Below, piece after piece: positions 7,265 through 16,463 of a stretch of DNA of 33,955 nt (its first letter is position 1; every line of letters begins with the position of its first letter). Where the stretch lies: NCBI RefSeq assembly GCF_001899645.1, contig NZ_MKVV01000102.1, positions 1-33,955 of the forward strand, written 5' to 3'. This DNA is from Pseudonocardia sp. 73-21 (lineage in GTDB: Bacteria; Actinomycetota; Actinomycetes; Mycobacteriales; Pseudonocardiaceae). Position numbers and translations under genes: made by a program. The notes under the pieces were generated by a model. It was not told the origin of the DNA and did no database searches. It worked only from the letters and a program-made list of their open reading frames with translations.

Positions 7265-10200
7265 TCAGCCTGGACCGGCGAGCGCCTGCTCAGCACGACG
7301 AGACCAGTGCGGCGCCCCCACCTCGCGGGCCACCTCGGCGGCCTGCTGTAGATGCGCGGCGCGCTCCCCTGGTCGGCCGAGCATCCCGGCGAGGTCGGCG
7401 AGTACGTGGGCGACCGGGCCGAGGGTCACGGTGCCGCTGGACAGCCCGGCGAACGTGCCCGCCCAGGGCAGGAGAATGTTATAGCAGCGCTGCGCCACAT
7501 CACGCTCGCCGAGCGCCGAGGCGACCTGCGCGCGCAGAGCCATCCACAGCAGCCAGTAGTAGGTGCGGGGTGGTTCGACCTCGGGTTGCCACACCGCGCG
7601 CGCCTCGTCGTACCGACCGGCCGCCACCAGCGCGGCAGCCGGGAGGTCGGAGTAGGCCGAGGGCATCCCGGGCAGCAGCGCCACCACCTCGTCGGCGAGC
7701 TCGCCGAGTCTGCCCTGTGCGTGGCGCACCGCGAAGCGCCCCATGAAACCCATCATGGCGCCGTTGCTCGCCCCGGCCGAGACCAGCCGATCGGCGGCGG
7801 CCAGGTAAGCCTCCTCCGCGCGCGACAAGTCGCCCATGACCAGCGCCCGCAGCGCCACGTAGAGCGCGGCCCAGTCGAGGGTGAACTCTAGCTGCCCGCC
7901 CGGCGCCGCGGCCACGGCGGCATCCACCTGATGCTGCGCCTCCTCGAAGTCGTGCCGAGCGAGGGCGACCATGAACTGCAGGTGGTGTCCCTGCGAGCGG
8001 TATCCGGGATGACCGGCAGCGTCGGCCGTCGCGTACAACTCGGCGCCGACCCCGGCCAGCTCGGCCCAGAAATCCGGGCCGACGATCGCGAATGATCGCG
8101 CCGTGAGAACCGCGCAGCGCAGGATCGGGTCGTCAAGTCCCGCCGAGAGCTCCATGGCCTCCGCGCTGGCCGTCTGGACCCGCGCGTCGTCGTGGCTCTC
8201 CAGCTCGAACACCAACGCAGCAAGAAGCCGGCAGCGCAGCGCGATCTCATCGGCCGGGATACAGCGCAGCGCATCCTCGATCAGCCCCACCAGCTCATCG
8301 TCCACGCGCGCGTCCGGCCGAATCGTCCAGGTCACCGGGGCGTCGTAGCTGGTCAAGGCATGCAACAGGCACTCGGTGCCGACCGCAAGCGTGACTGCCT
8401 CCCGGCGGGCCGCTACGGCCGCCCTGACGTCCCCGGCATGGGCGAGCGAGGAGACGTGCGCGCACCGCAGGACGATCTCGCGATCGGCCTCGACGCCGGC
8501 CGACCCGGCCAGATCGATCACCGCGCCCCACAGCCGGGCCGCCTCGCGGTGCGCGCCGAACCGGTCGGCGGCCCGAGCCGCCGCGACGCCGTGCTCCACC
8601 GCGCGCGCCGGGCGCACGGCGGTCCCGGCCGCGAGCGCGTGGTGGGCAAGTACGGCGTGGTCGTCCGGACGGACGGCGGCCAGTGCGTCGAGCGCGGCGG
8701 CATGCAGCCGGGTGCGACGCAGCCGCGGTATCTCGTCGTAGAGGGTGTCGCAGACCAGGGCGTGGGCGAACCGGACGCGACCCGGCGCCGGTTCGATCAA
8801 CAATCCGTTGAGCACGCCCAGCTCCAGCGCGCCGAGCACAACCTCCTCCCCGCCGAGGCCGCTCGCCAGCCGCAGTAACGGCTCGATCTCGATGTCGCGC
8901 CCGAGCACGACGGCGTACCGCAGGACCGTCTGCGCCGGCGCGGGCAACCGGCCGAGCCTGCGGCGCAGGACGTCACGGACACCGGCGGGCACCGCGTGCG
9001 CGGCCGTCTGCTCGCCCTCCACAGCGATCAGCCGGGCGAGTTCACGCACGAACAGCGGGTTGCCGCCGGTGCGCCGAGAAACGAGCGCCACCGTCGCCGG
9101 AGCCGGCTCGGGGACACCGTGCCGGCCGAGCAGAGCGCGGACGTCGTCCTCGCTAAGACCGGCCAGGTCGACCCGGTCGGCGATCGGCCCGGCCAGCGCG
9201 GCGAGCGCGGACTCCAGGTCGGGACCGACCTCGCCGGGCCGCAGGGTGGCGACGATCAGCACCGGTGTCCCCCAGTGCCCTCGACCACCGACCGCAGCAG
9301 TTGCAGCGTCTGACCATCGGCCCGGTGCAGGTCATCCAGCACGAGCAGCAGGGGACGCTCCCGTACGGCGGCGCCGGTGAGCAGGTCGACCATGGCGCGG
9401 GCGAGCCAGAATGTCTGTTCCGGCGCGCTCGGCCCCGACCCCGTGCGAAAGTTGTCGAGTCTGGCCAGCAGCGCAGGGTCCGCCGGATGAGCGGCGAGTA
9501 CCTCCTCGACCACCTCGCGCCACGCCCATCCGGGCGGGGCGCCGTCGGCCTCAGGACAGCGCCCGAGCGCGGTCGTCCAGCCCGCCGCGGCCTGGGCGAC
9601 ACGGAAAACGTCCAGGAGCGTGGTCTTGCCACCACCCGCATCACAGGAGACGAGGACCAGCTGAACGCCACGGATGGCACGCCGGGCCACAGCCTGCAGC
9701 CGCGCCAGTTCCCGCGTCCGTCCGAGCAGGCCGGGCGGCGCCGCGGGAGCGGCGAGGGGCGCGGCGGGCAGCCCGACGGGGGCGAGGATGTGCTCCGCCT
9801 GATCCAACACGTCGCGCTCGAGGGCGCGCAGCTGCGGCCCGGGGTCCACGCCGAGCTCGTCGGCCAGCCGCCGCCGCGCCCTGGCCAACACCCCGAGGGC
9901 GTCGGCCTGTCGGCCGGATCGGTAGAGCGCCGACACCAGCAGGGCTATGGCGCCCTCGCGCAACGGGTGGTCGTGCAGCAGCCGATCCAGATCCGGAACC
10001 GCGGCGGACGCTCGGCCCTGCGCAAGCCGCGCGCCCGCCAACAGCTCCATCGCGACGAGCCGCAGTTCCTCCAGCCGTGCCACCTCTGGCACTGCCCACG
10101 CCTCACCGGCGAACTCCGCGAACGCCGGGCCCGACCACAGCGCGAGCGCCCGCCCCAACAACGCCTCCGACGCCTCCGGTGGTACCCAACCGCCGCGTCG

Positions 10201-10544
10201 AGCAACATGCGAAAGCTGCGGCTGTCCAGTGCCTCGGCCGGCAACGACAGCGCATAACCCGGTGGCACGCTGACCAACACCGTCGCCGGCGCGCGCCTGG
10301 GCCTGTCAGGTTCCAGCGCGCGCCGCAGGTGCGAGACGTGCACCTGCAGAGCGCCCAGGGCCCGCGGCGGCGGCTCGCCATGCCACAGATCGTCGATCAG
10401 CCGATCGGTGGACACCACCTGCCCGTCCGCCACCGCCAGCCGAGCCAGAACAGCCCGTTGCAGACGTCCACCGAGATCCACTGCGGCGCCGCCGACCTCG
10501 GCCCGCAACGGGCCGAGTACCAACAACGAGGCGGCCGCACTCAT
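7265..10544 (-). pseudogene. SARP-type regulator with ATPase and TPR domains (AfsR-like), two apparent frameshifts
   Basis: Large transcriptional activator of the Streptomyces antibiotic regulatory protein class. The 10544 start gives an OmpR-like winged helix (LLVLGPLRAEVGG, LQVHVSHLRRALEP) followed by the BTAD all-helical domain, which continues in a second frame from about 10180 (VPPEASEALLGRALALWSG). An AAA ATPase domain follows, with P-loop SCDAGGGKTTLL and Walker B LLLVLDDLHRAD. A third frame from about 9262 begins VLIVATLRPGEVG and carries the helical TPR-like C-terminus ending at 7265. Each break is healed by adding one base in a G run (GGG near 10180, GGGGG near 9268), so either sequencing error or real inactivation is possible. 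The P-loop starts with Cys where Gly/Ala is usual. No C-terminal LuxR HTH is present. A copy of the dispersed repeat lies 267-560 nt upstream. Confidence 0.8.
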
Positions 10545-10810
10545 CTCGACTCACCATCGGGCAAGTCGCCACGGACGCCGCTCTCCTCACACATCGCACT
10601 GAGGAGGTCGCCGACCACCTGCACACCGTTTCACCGGCAACGCCCGGTGCCTACCCTCCATGAGAACGGCTACGACGGCCGTAGGTCGTTGCCCCATCGC
10701 ACCAGACGGCCCAGTCCTCGCCCACCCGCCTGTGTCCCTACTGATCACGAACCAGAGGTCGCGCCGATCGACTGAGGTCTGTCGGATGAACTGGGATCGA
10801 TTCCGACTGG

Positions 10811-11105
10811 CGGACCTGACGAGTAGTCAAGTCCGCCCGGGCCTGACGACTCGTCAAGGGGTCACGCAGCGTACCCACGATTATCACTACATCTGTGCTG
10901 GTCAGAGCGTTGATCACTGTCCACAGTGTCAGATTGACTCCTTGTCCCCAGCCCGGCCCGGCAACGACGCTGAACTGCGGAAACAGACTCTGCGCACGTC
11001 ACGCCGGTGCAGTTCGACGCCGTTCAGTGCAGCTCACGCCGGTTCACGCCAGGTCCGTGCTCCAGGTTCGCTCCACCTTGTCCAGTCAATGTTGAGCGCA
11101 CGTTC
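10811..11105. repeat. Dispersed ~300-bp non-coding repeat, copy 2
   Basis: Second copy of the element at 5495-5815, same orientation. The identical 42-base core is at 10908-10949 and the inverted repeat CACTGT-CC-ACAGTG at 10915-10928. Its two palindromes are better preserved than in copy 1: TGACGAGTAGTCA (10817-10829) and TGACGACTCGTCA (10844-10856), the second perfect around a central C. It lies upstream of the minus-strand SARP gene. Confidence 0.75.
10844..10856. promoter_or_regulatory. Candidate GntR operator (TGACGACTCGTCA)
   Basis: A perfect 13-base palindrome (TGACGA-C-TCGTCA) paired with a weaker one at 10817-10829. Equivalent sites at 5501 and 5562 precede the GntR gene. Autoregulation of GntR plus control of the SARP gene would explain the arrangement, but this is inference. 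Confidence 0.4.
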
Positions 11106-11266
11106 GAAGTGCGACCACTTGACCTCGACGCAAAAGGGCGTCCCACTACGGCGACGGTACTGATCAGGTACGGGCGCCGACAGCGGTGCTGGTCGGTAGG
11201 CACATGGCCGATGCTGGAGCCGCCTCAGCGCTAATCGAGGTTCGCGCCTGCGTTTGCGGCTCTGCG

Positions 11267-11719
11267 TCAGCGGTCCGGACCACCCGTGAGGTCATGGGCC
11301 ATAGCGCACCGGCCCCACGCGTCGAGGCCGAACGCGGCTTCTTCGGCACGCGCCGCGGCCAACTCCACGCCGAGCTCGTCCACCTCGAGCGCGCGATAAC
11401 CGAGCCGCCGGTAGTACGGCGCGTTCCAGGAGACGTCGGTGAACGTGGTGAGCGTGACCCTCGCGTATCCCTCCGCCCGCGCCCAGTCCTCAGCCGTCTC
11501 GACTAGCCGCCTGCCCACCCCTCGCCCCTGGTGGGACCGGACAGTGGAGACCTGATCGATGTGGGCGTCCCCGTCCACGACCCGAACCACGATGCAGCCA
11601 ACGAGACGATCGTCGCCCGCCGCCACCCAGATGTGGCCGGCCTGGATCTGGGCCTCCACGTCCTCCACCGCGGGCGGCGGGTTGTCCGACACTTCCGCCA
11701 TATCGGCGTCGCGGAACAT
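11267..11719 (-). CDS. GNAT-family N-acetyltransferase, N-terminus incomplete
   Basis: Acetyl-CoA-dependent acyltransferase of the GNAT fold. The acetyl-CoA binding motif A is clear (VSTVRSHQGRGVGRRLVETAEDWA), followed by VTLTTFTDVSWNAPYYRRLGY, the typical motif B. In the same frame, sequence upstream of ATG 11719 encodes a proper GNAT beginning (YRIRTATVDDAVAVIAVILD), but between it and an in-frame TAG at about 11827 there is no ATG, GTG or TTG. A GTG start exists in another frame at 11882. The gene is therefore either 5'-frameshifted or translated only from the short ATG, losing strand 1 and helix 1. Substrate unknown. Confidence 0.7.
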   Translation of the reverse strand: MFRDADMAEVSDNPPPAVEDVEAQIQAGHIWVAAGDDRLVGCIVVRVVDGDAHIDQVSTVRSHQGRGVGRRLVETAEDWARAEGYARVTLTTFTDVSWNAPYYRRLGYRALEVDELGVELAAARAEEAAFGLDAWGRCAMAHDLTGGPDR

Positions 11720-11882
11720 GGACCCTGCATCGAGGATTACCGCAATAACCGCAACCGCGTCGTCGACGGTCGCGGTGCGGATCCGGTAGGCGTCGGAACG
11801 CCGTGCAGGTTGTGGCGCCGGGAGAGTCTAGGAGGCGGACAGGATCGCCGTGAGGCCGCGGGGTACAGGTCCGGTCAGTCAC

Positions 11883-12303
11883 CCCTTGTCGAGGTGGCCA
11901 TCAGGAGCAATCCTCGACGGCTCCGGACTGTTGTCGTCGCTCTCCCTGCCCGGACCCCAGCGGGTACGCGCGCCTGCGACAGCAGCACGACCGGTCGGGT
12001 TGCTCACAGCTCGCGCTCTCGCCCCTGAGGTCGCCTGGCCGCGTGCTCGGCGTGTCCGTCGAGCGAGTCGAGCTACCCCGGGCCAGTCCCGACTGCGGCG
12101 GGGTCGATCACAGCTGCCCCTCCCTCGCGTTCAACTATTGCTCCTGCCCGACCTGACGATCAGCTGCGGGCACAGTTGCGGCGGCGGTGGGCCGAGAAGC
12201 CACTCGTTGGCGTCGCCGTCGATGTCGAGCGCACCGACGGTGCCACACCCCGACGACGACCTACCTACCTACTGCGCTTCGTCGGTCCAGGTCTGCCTCG
12301 CCG
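11883..12303. other. No recognisable gene
   Basis: Between the GNAT region and the end of the MFS gene I see only short open frames without family features, and no strong hairpin or repeat. Confidence 0.4.
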
Positions 12304-13611
12304 TCAGCCGCGCGCCATTGGGTCGGGCGGGTTGAGGTTTCCGGGAGTCGCCGCAACGACGGGCCCGCTCGCCGACGCGCGGGCAGCCATGTGGCTGCGC
12401 ATCAAGATGGAGGCGGCAGCCAGGACCGCCATCAGCACCGCGAGCAGCGACCAAAGTCCCTGCGGGGACCAGGCGAGTCCGGCGCTGTACACCAACGGCG
12501 CCATTGCGCTCCCCACTCCGAGGAACGTGTGCTGAAGCCCCACGTACCCGCCGAGCCGGTGCGGCGGAGCGAGCTCGGTGACGACTACCATCCCCGTCAC
12601 TGAGGTGATCATCTCGCCGGCAGTGAAGACGCAGACGGCGACCACAACGAACACGACGGCGCCCGCACCGTCCAGTCCGGGCGACAGCGCGAGCATGGCG
12701 AACGTGATGGCATAGGCCACCAGCCCGTACCCAAACATCCTGACGGCAGGATGCCGGGCCACCCGGGCCGAGACGGGCAACTGAAGAAGGGTCACCAGCA
12801 GCGTGTTGACGAGGAAGACCAGGCTGATCGTCCACTCCGGCAGCCCCAATGTGACCACCAAGTACACCGGTAGTCCGATCTCGATGGCGAGGCCGGCAAG
12901 GATCCACAATCCGTTGACGGTTGCGAAGCAGACCATCAGACGGTCCCTCCAGATCGCCATGGATGGCCCGTCCGCGCCCTGCTCGGCCGAGCCGGGACGG
13001 CTCTGCCGACGACGCGACGGAATGGGCAGGTACAACAACGCCACGAGCAGGAAGCTGACGGCGTTGGCGACCACGATTAGTGCGTACTGACCGGTCAGGG
13101 CGAGCAGAGCGCCGCCCAGGAGCGCACCGGCCCCGAGGCCTGCATTCAGTGTCATGCGAGACAGGGCGAACCAGGCGGGCCGCTCCTTCTCTTCCGCCAG
13201 CTCACTGACGATCACCTGACCTGCGACCATGTCGGTGCGGTCTGCGATTGCCACCGCGGTCGCCACAAGGGCGAACAACCAGACGTTGTTGATGGCCAGG
13301 TAGACCGGGAACAGCAGGGCCCGGGTGATCGCCAAGACGATGATCACGTTGCGGGCGCCAAACCTGTCGAGGGCGCGGCTGGTGAACGACACACACGCGG
13401 CGCTCACCAGCGCAGCGAACGTGAGCACCGCGCCGGCACTCACCAGTGGCAAGCCGAGCCGCTCGGTGAAGAAGAGCAGCATGAACGGGTAGAACATTCC
13501 GCTGCCCAGCGAGTTCACGAGGGCAGCGAGCGCGTAGCGCCGCGCGTACTGGCCCTGGGGTATGCCCCACCGTGCTCGACCGCTCACGCGGGGCCGGTCG
13601 TCCTCGGTCAC
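12304..13611 (-). CDS. MFS transporter, probable drug/metabolite exporter
   Basis: Inner-membrane major-facilitator protein of 435 residues with about 12 hydrophobic segments. An example is ALAALVNSLGSGMFYPFMLLF at the front, and the short loop DRFGARNVIIVLA resembles the MFS loop 2-3 motif. A cytoplasmic linker rich in Arg/Ser (IPSRRRQSRPGS) separates the halves. The GTG start overlaps the stop of the hydroxylase gene by 4 nt (GTGA), so it is translationally coupled in a thioesterase-hydroxylase-exporter operon. That context suggests export or self-resistance for a secondary metabolite. Substrate cannot be read from sequence. Confidence 0.85.
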   Translation of the reverse strand: MTEDDRPRVSGRARWGIPQGQYARRYALAALVNSLGSGMFYPFMLLFFTERLGLPLVSAGAVLTFAALVSAACVSFTSRALDRFGARNVIIVLAITRALLFPVYLAINNVWLFALVATAVAIADRTDMVAGQVIVSELAEEKERPAWFALSRMTLNAGLGAGALLGGALLALTGQYALIVVANAVSFLLVALLYLPIPSRRRQSRPGSAEQGADGPSMAIWRDRLMVCFATVNGLWILAGLAIEIGLPVYLVVTLGLPEWTISLVFLVNTLLVTLLQLPVSARVARHPAVRMFGYGLVAYAITFAMLALSPGLDGAGAVVFVVVAVCVFTAGEMITSVTGMVVVTELAPPHRLGGYVGLQHTFLGVGSAMAPLVYSAGLAWSPQGLWSLLAVLMAVLAAASILMRSHMAARASASGPVVAATPGNLNPPDPMARG

Positions 13612-14657
13612 TGAGAGGCCATCTGGTCCGGTGCGACGACTGCAGCGACGTCGTCGAAGCCGCTCATGTCACCGAGAGAGACAAGCAGGTTCCGGGGGCC
13701 GGTGAACGGCTTGCGGCCGTGCGCAGCCACCAGGTTATCGACGACGAGTAGGTCGCCCTGCTCCCAGTCGAAGACGACCTCGTGCCGCCCGTACACCTCG
13801 AGGACGTGCGCGACCTCCTCGACGGAGATCCGCGTTCCATCACCGAACGTCGCGTTGCGTGGCAGCTGCTCCTCGTCGAACATCATCAGCATCGACTCCC
13901 GGGTTTCGGGATCGAGACATGCCGGGTGCCAGTGCTGGAACTGAGTCACCCAGCAGCTTTCTCCGGTCACTGGGTGGACGACTGCCGCTGGACGCACGCA
14001 ACGCGTCCGGAGCCCACCACCGATCAGCCACTCGACCTCGAACCCGTCGGCGACACACCTGCGCTCGACCTCGTTTCGGTCCTCGGTGCGGAAGACCTTC
14101 GACCAGTGCAGGCCGACGCCGGTCCCGTAGGCACGCAGGTAGGCGACGCCGTGTCTGACGAACTTGTCCCGAAGCTGCGGATCGAGCTCCGCGAAGACCT
14201 TCCGGCCGTCGACCAACGGGGTCTGCCCCCCGGTCTCGGCTGGGAGCCCGCAACCGAACAGGACCTTACGGGGCCACCTCTCGTTGAAGGTGGTCTCGTT
14301 GTGCCACATCAACGTAGCGGTGTTGCTGTAGGCGACCGGGGTGTAAACGTTGCGTGCAACCGGGTCATGGTCGTGCTCGCCGTTCTTATCAAACAAGGTG
14401 TCGCAAAACGCCTCAGCGGCATCCGCCATGGCCTGTGGGTGGTCCACCCCGAAGCCACGGAACAGCACCGCGCCCCGCTCAGCGAGCACGTTGTCGAGCT
14501 CGGCACCGTGCTCGGCCGCCACAGTGGCGAGGCTGGTTCCCGAAGTTGCGTGGACCACCGCGGGAAGCGCTGAGCTTGTCAGCAGGTCTGTGGGCTCGAG
14601 AGTCAAAGGGCTTCCTGTCGGAGTTGGGACGACGAGATCGAAGTCAGGAAGTAGCAC
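13608..14657 (-). CDS. Fe(II)/2-oxoglutarate-dependent hydroxylase, TauD/TfdA family (SyrP-like)
   Basis: Non-heme iron dioxygenase coupling 2-oxoglutarate decarboxylation to C-H hydroxylation; close relatives such as SyrP hydroxylate carrier-bound amino acids in NRPS pathways. The iron site is visible as His-x-Glu in MWHNETTFNERWPRK and a distal His with Arg in VAAHGRKPFTGPRNLL. The family feature LFRGFGVD is near the N-terminus. The length of 349 residues is normal. The GTG start at 14657 overlaps the thioesterase gene by 14 nt, and the stop overlaps the MFS start. A carrier-bound substrate is inferred from the neighbouring thioesterase and the SyrP likeness; no carrier protein is in this operon. 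Confidence 0.85.
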   Translation of the reverse strand: MLLPDFDLVVPTPTGSPLTLEPTDLLTSSALPAVVHATSGTSLATVAAEHGAELDNVLAERGAVLFRGFGVDHPQAMADAAEAFCDTLFDKNGEHDHDPVARNVYTPVAYSNTATLMWHNETTFNERWPRKVLFGCGLPAETGGQTPLVDGRKVFAELDPQLRDKFVRHGVAYLRAYGTGVGLHWSKVFRTEDRNEVERRCVADGFEVEWLIGGGLRTRCVRPAAVVHPVTGESCWVTQFQHWHPACLDPETRESMLMMFDEEQLPRNATFGDGTRISVEEVAHVLEVYGRHEVVFDWEQGDLLVVDNLVAAHGRKPFTGPRNLLVSLGDMSGFDDVAAVVAPDQMASQ

Positions 14658-15459
14658 GAGCGAGAACGTCGGACAGCTGCCGGGCGTAGGCGCGTACGTG
14701 TGCCTCGTGCATCACCGTTACGTGAGTACCCGGGGCATCGATGACACGAAGCTCGCCGCCCTCGGGCGGGGCCCACCCGAGCCTGGGGTCGGGGTCAGTA
14801 TTCTGCTCGGCCCGAATCAGCGTCGTGCGCACAGCTAGAACGGCGGGCTCGTAGGCCCGGTAGGCATCATTGCAGCCGGCGTAGACCGTGAGGATTCGCG
14901 ACAACTCGTCCTCGGTGAACGTCGGTGGCAGGGCCCCGGCTTCCACAGCGGTCTGGATGAAGTGGGCGACCCGCGCCTCAGCCGGCAGTGCAGCGAAGAT
15001 TGCCGGTCCGAGCTGGTGCGCGACACTCTGGGCCAGGAACTGGGCGAGACCGGCAAGGAAGCCGGGATCCGTCAGGTCCATCTGGCCGGGTGCCGCGTCC
15101 CGGGTGCCGGTGTCAATCAGGACCAGCTCGGAAACTTCGTCACCCGAAGCCCGGAATTGTGCGGCCATCTCCACAGCCACCATACCCCCGAAGGACCAGC
15201 CGACGAGCGTGTACGGACCGTCAGGCTGTACCTCACGGACCGCCTCCACATAGCAAGTGGCCATCTGCACGAGGTCCGTGAGCACTTCCTGACCGTCCTC
15301 CAAACCCCGTGCCTGGATCCCGTAGATGTCGATACCCGGGCTCAGCTCTCGCACCATCACCGCGTACGACAGCACGTTGCCGCCCGCCGCGTGGACCCAG
15401 AAGCTGGGTCGGCTGTCCCTCGTCACGCGGATCGGGACGACGTGGCTCCACCGTCGCAC
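14644..15459 (-). CDS. NRPS/PKS-type thioesterase (alpha/beta hydrolase)
   Basis: Serine hydrolase resembling the terminal TE domain of nonribosomal peptide and polyketide synthases. It shows the opening VHAAGGNVLSYAVMVREL, nucleophile Ser89 in VGWSFGGMVAVEMAAQF, LVLIDTG after it, and a candidate catalytic His in APGTHVTVMHEAHV near the end. In TE domains PxFxVHPAGG follows directly after the carrier domain, and here the protein begins only ~15 residues before it, so this looks like a TE cut from a larger enzyme or a stand-alone descendant. No clear binding site precedes GTG 15459. Immediately upstream is an unrelated open frame end on the opposite strand (15447-15539), consistent with truncation by an inserted element. 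It is first gene of the operon with the hydroxylase and MFS genes. Confidence 0.8.
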   Translation of the reverse strand: MRRWSHVVPIRVTRDSRPSFWVHAAGGNVLSYAVMVRELSPGIDIYGIQARGLEDGQEVLTDLVQMATCYVEAVREVQPDGPYTLVGWSFGGMVAVEMAAQFRASGDEVSELVLIDTGTRDAAPGQMDLTDPGFLAGLAQFLAQSVAHQLGPAIFAALPAEARVAHFIQTAVEAGALPPTFTEDELSRILTVYAGCNDAYRAYEPAVLAVRTTLIRAEQNTDPDPRLGWAPPEGGELRVIDAPGTHVTVMHEAHVRAYARQLSDVLARATS

Positions 15460-15539
15460 TCGTCCGCGCCGGCGCGACGTTCGTCAACGGGAAGCTCGTG
15501 GAACGACCCGACGACAACCACCAACCGGAAGCCGCCTAA
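15447..15539 (+). pseudogene. 3' end of an unidentified gene, probable mobile-element remnant
   Basis: On the plus strand the last 30 codons of an open frame (STVALVRAGATFVNGKLVER, then an acidic tail) look protein-like and stop at TAA 15537-15539. The frame upstream is the complement of the thioesterase gene and carries no sense. It may be the tail of a transposase whose insertion cut the thioesterase gene, but I cannot name the family. Confidence 0.3.
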
Positions 15540-15562
15540 AGATCTTCATCCACAGGTCTTGA

Positions 15563-16132
15563 CTATTGCTCCATACGAGAGTGCCCGCTAACTGTGGGGT
15601 TCCAAAACATTGCACCTGACGCTGACCAGCGGTGCCAGCGGTCAGGCATGATCGCCGCCGTGTCACAGCGTCTGCTGTATCTCATCTTCCAACCCTGCGT
15701 AGGTGTCGCTCCCGGTACGGGCCACCACCGCCGAAACCCGGGCAGAGATGCGTAGACCAGCCGCGGATGGGCAGCCAGTAACTCGTCCGTGATCAGGCCG
15801 AGGCCCGCGAGGGCGGCCGGCCGCAGGTTGGTGACGAAGACGTCGGCACCCTCGAGCAGACGGTGCAGCGCGTCCCGGGCCTCGGGCCGCTTGAGGTCGA
15901 GCGCGATGCTGCGCTTGCCATGGTTGACGCTGAGGAAGATCGGGCCCATCCCAGGGTGACGACCACGACCGATGTGCCGCACGACATCCCCGTTGGGCGC
16001 CTCGACCTTGACCACATCGGCGCCCATCCACGCCATCAGCATCGTCGCGTAGGGCCCCATGAACGTCGTCGTCAGGTCGATCACCCGAACACCGTCGAGC
16101 GCGGGTGGCACAGCCTCCGATGCGTTCATCAC
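15563..16132 (-). pseudogene. CaiB/BaiF-type CoA-transferase, N-terminal fragment
   Basis: Residues 1 to ~130 are a good class III CoA-transferase N-terminus: LDGVRVIDLTTTFMGPYATM, MGADVVKVEAPNGDVVR, FLSVNHGKRSIALDLK, and LVYASLPGF. The frame then breaks: GFGGGGPYRER continues in a second frame and TYAGLEDEI in a third, after which homology ends. Normal enzymes have about 400 residues with the catalytic Asp near 169, so the fragment lacks the active site and cannot be functional. The remainder of the nominal reading frame down to 15563 is unrelated DNA. No clear ribosome binding site is seen. Confidence 0.7.
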
Positions 16133-16452
16133 GATGTGCCTGCGCGGTCGTCAGCGCATGGCAATACCCGACGACAGCGCGTAGGCGAGGCTCGCTGTGG
16201 ACGACGAGAGCGTCACACGGCGAGCAAGGCGTCGAGCAGCAGTCATCGGTGGTCACCGCGTCGAACCACGACTACTTGGCGTCGTTCACGAGGGTCACAC
16301 CTGAGATCCGGCGCGGTCGAGATGGGTGCGGTTCGCACGCGGTGTATCAGAGCCCGCGACAGCGGCTCTTAAGAACGACATCGACCTTCTTGATGCAAAC
16401 CAGCTTCGGCCGCTCGCACGTCACAGGCCTCGGGCACCGCAGCGGCTCCGGC
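16133..16452. other. Intergenic region upstream of the Tc-like operon
   Basis: About 320 bases between the CaiB fragment and the toxin operon. No gene is recognisable; it presumably carries the operon promoter, but no convincing -35/-10 pair stands out. Confidence 0.4.
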
Positions 16453-16457
16453 GGAGG
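16453..16457 (+). promoter_or_regulatory. Ribosome binding site deciding the TcA-like start
   Basis: GGAGG lies 6 nt before ATG 16464. The open frame extends upstream to 16326, but that extension has no binding site and no conserved features, so 16464 is chosen. Confidence 0.65.
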
Positions 16458-16463
16458 CGAACC

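Noticed and set aside
12133..15572. Shared 11-base word ACTATTGCTCC at 12133 and 15562 as possible IS ends
   Set aside because: A match of this length is expected by chance many times in a 34-kb window, and flanks do not align.
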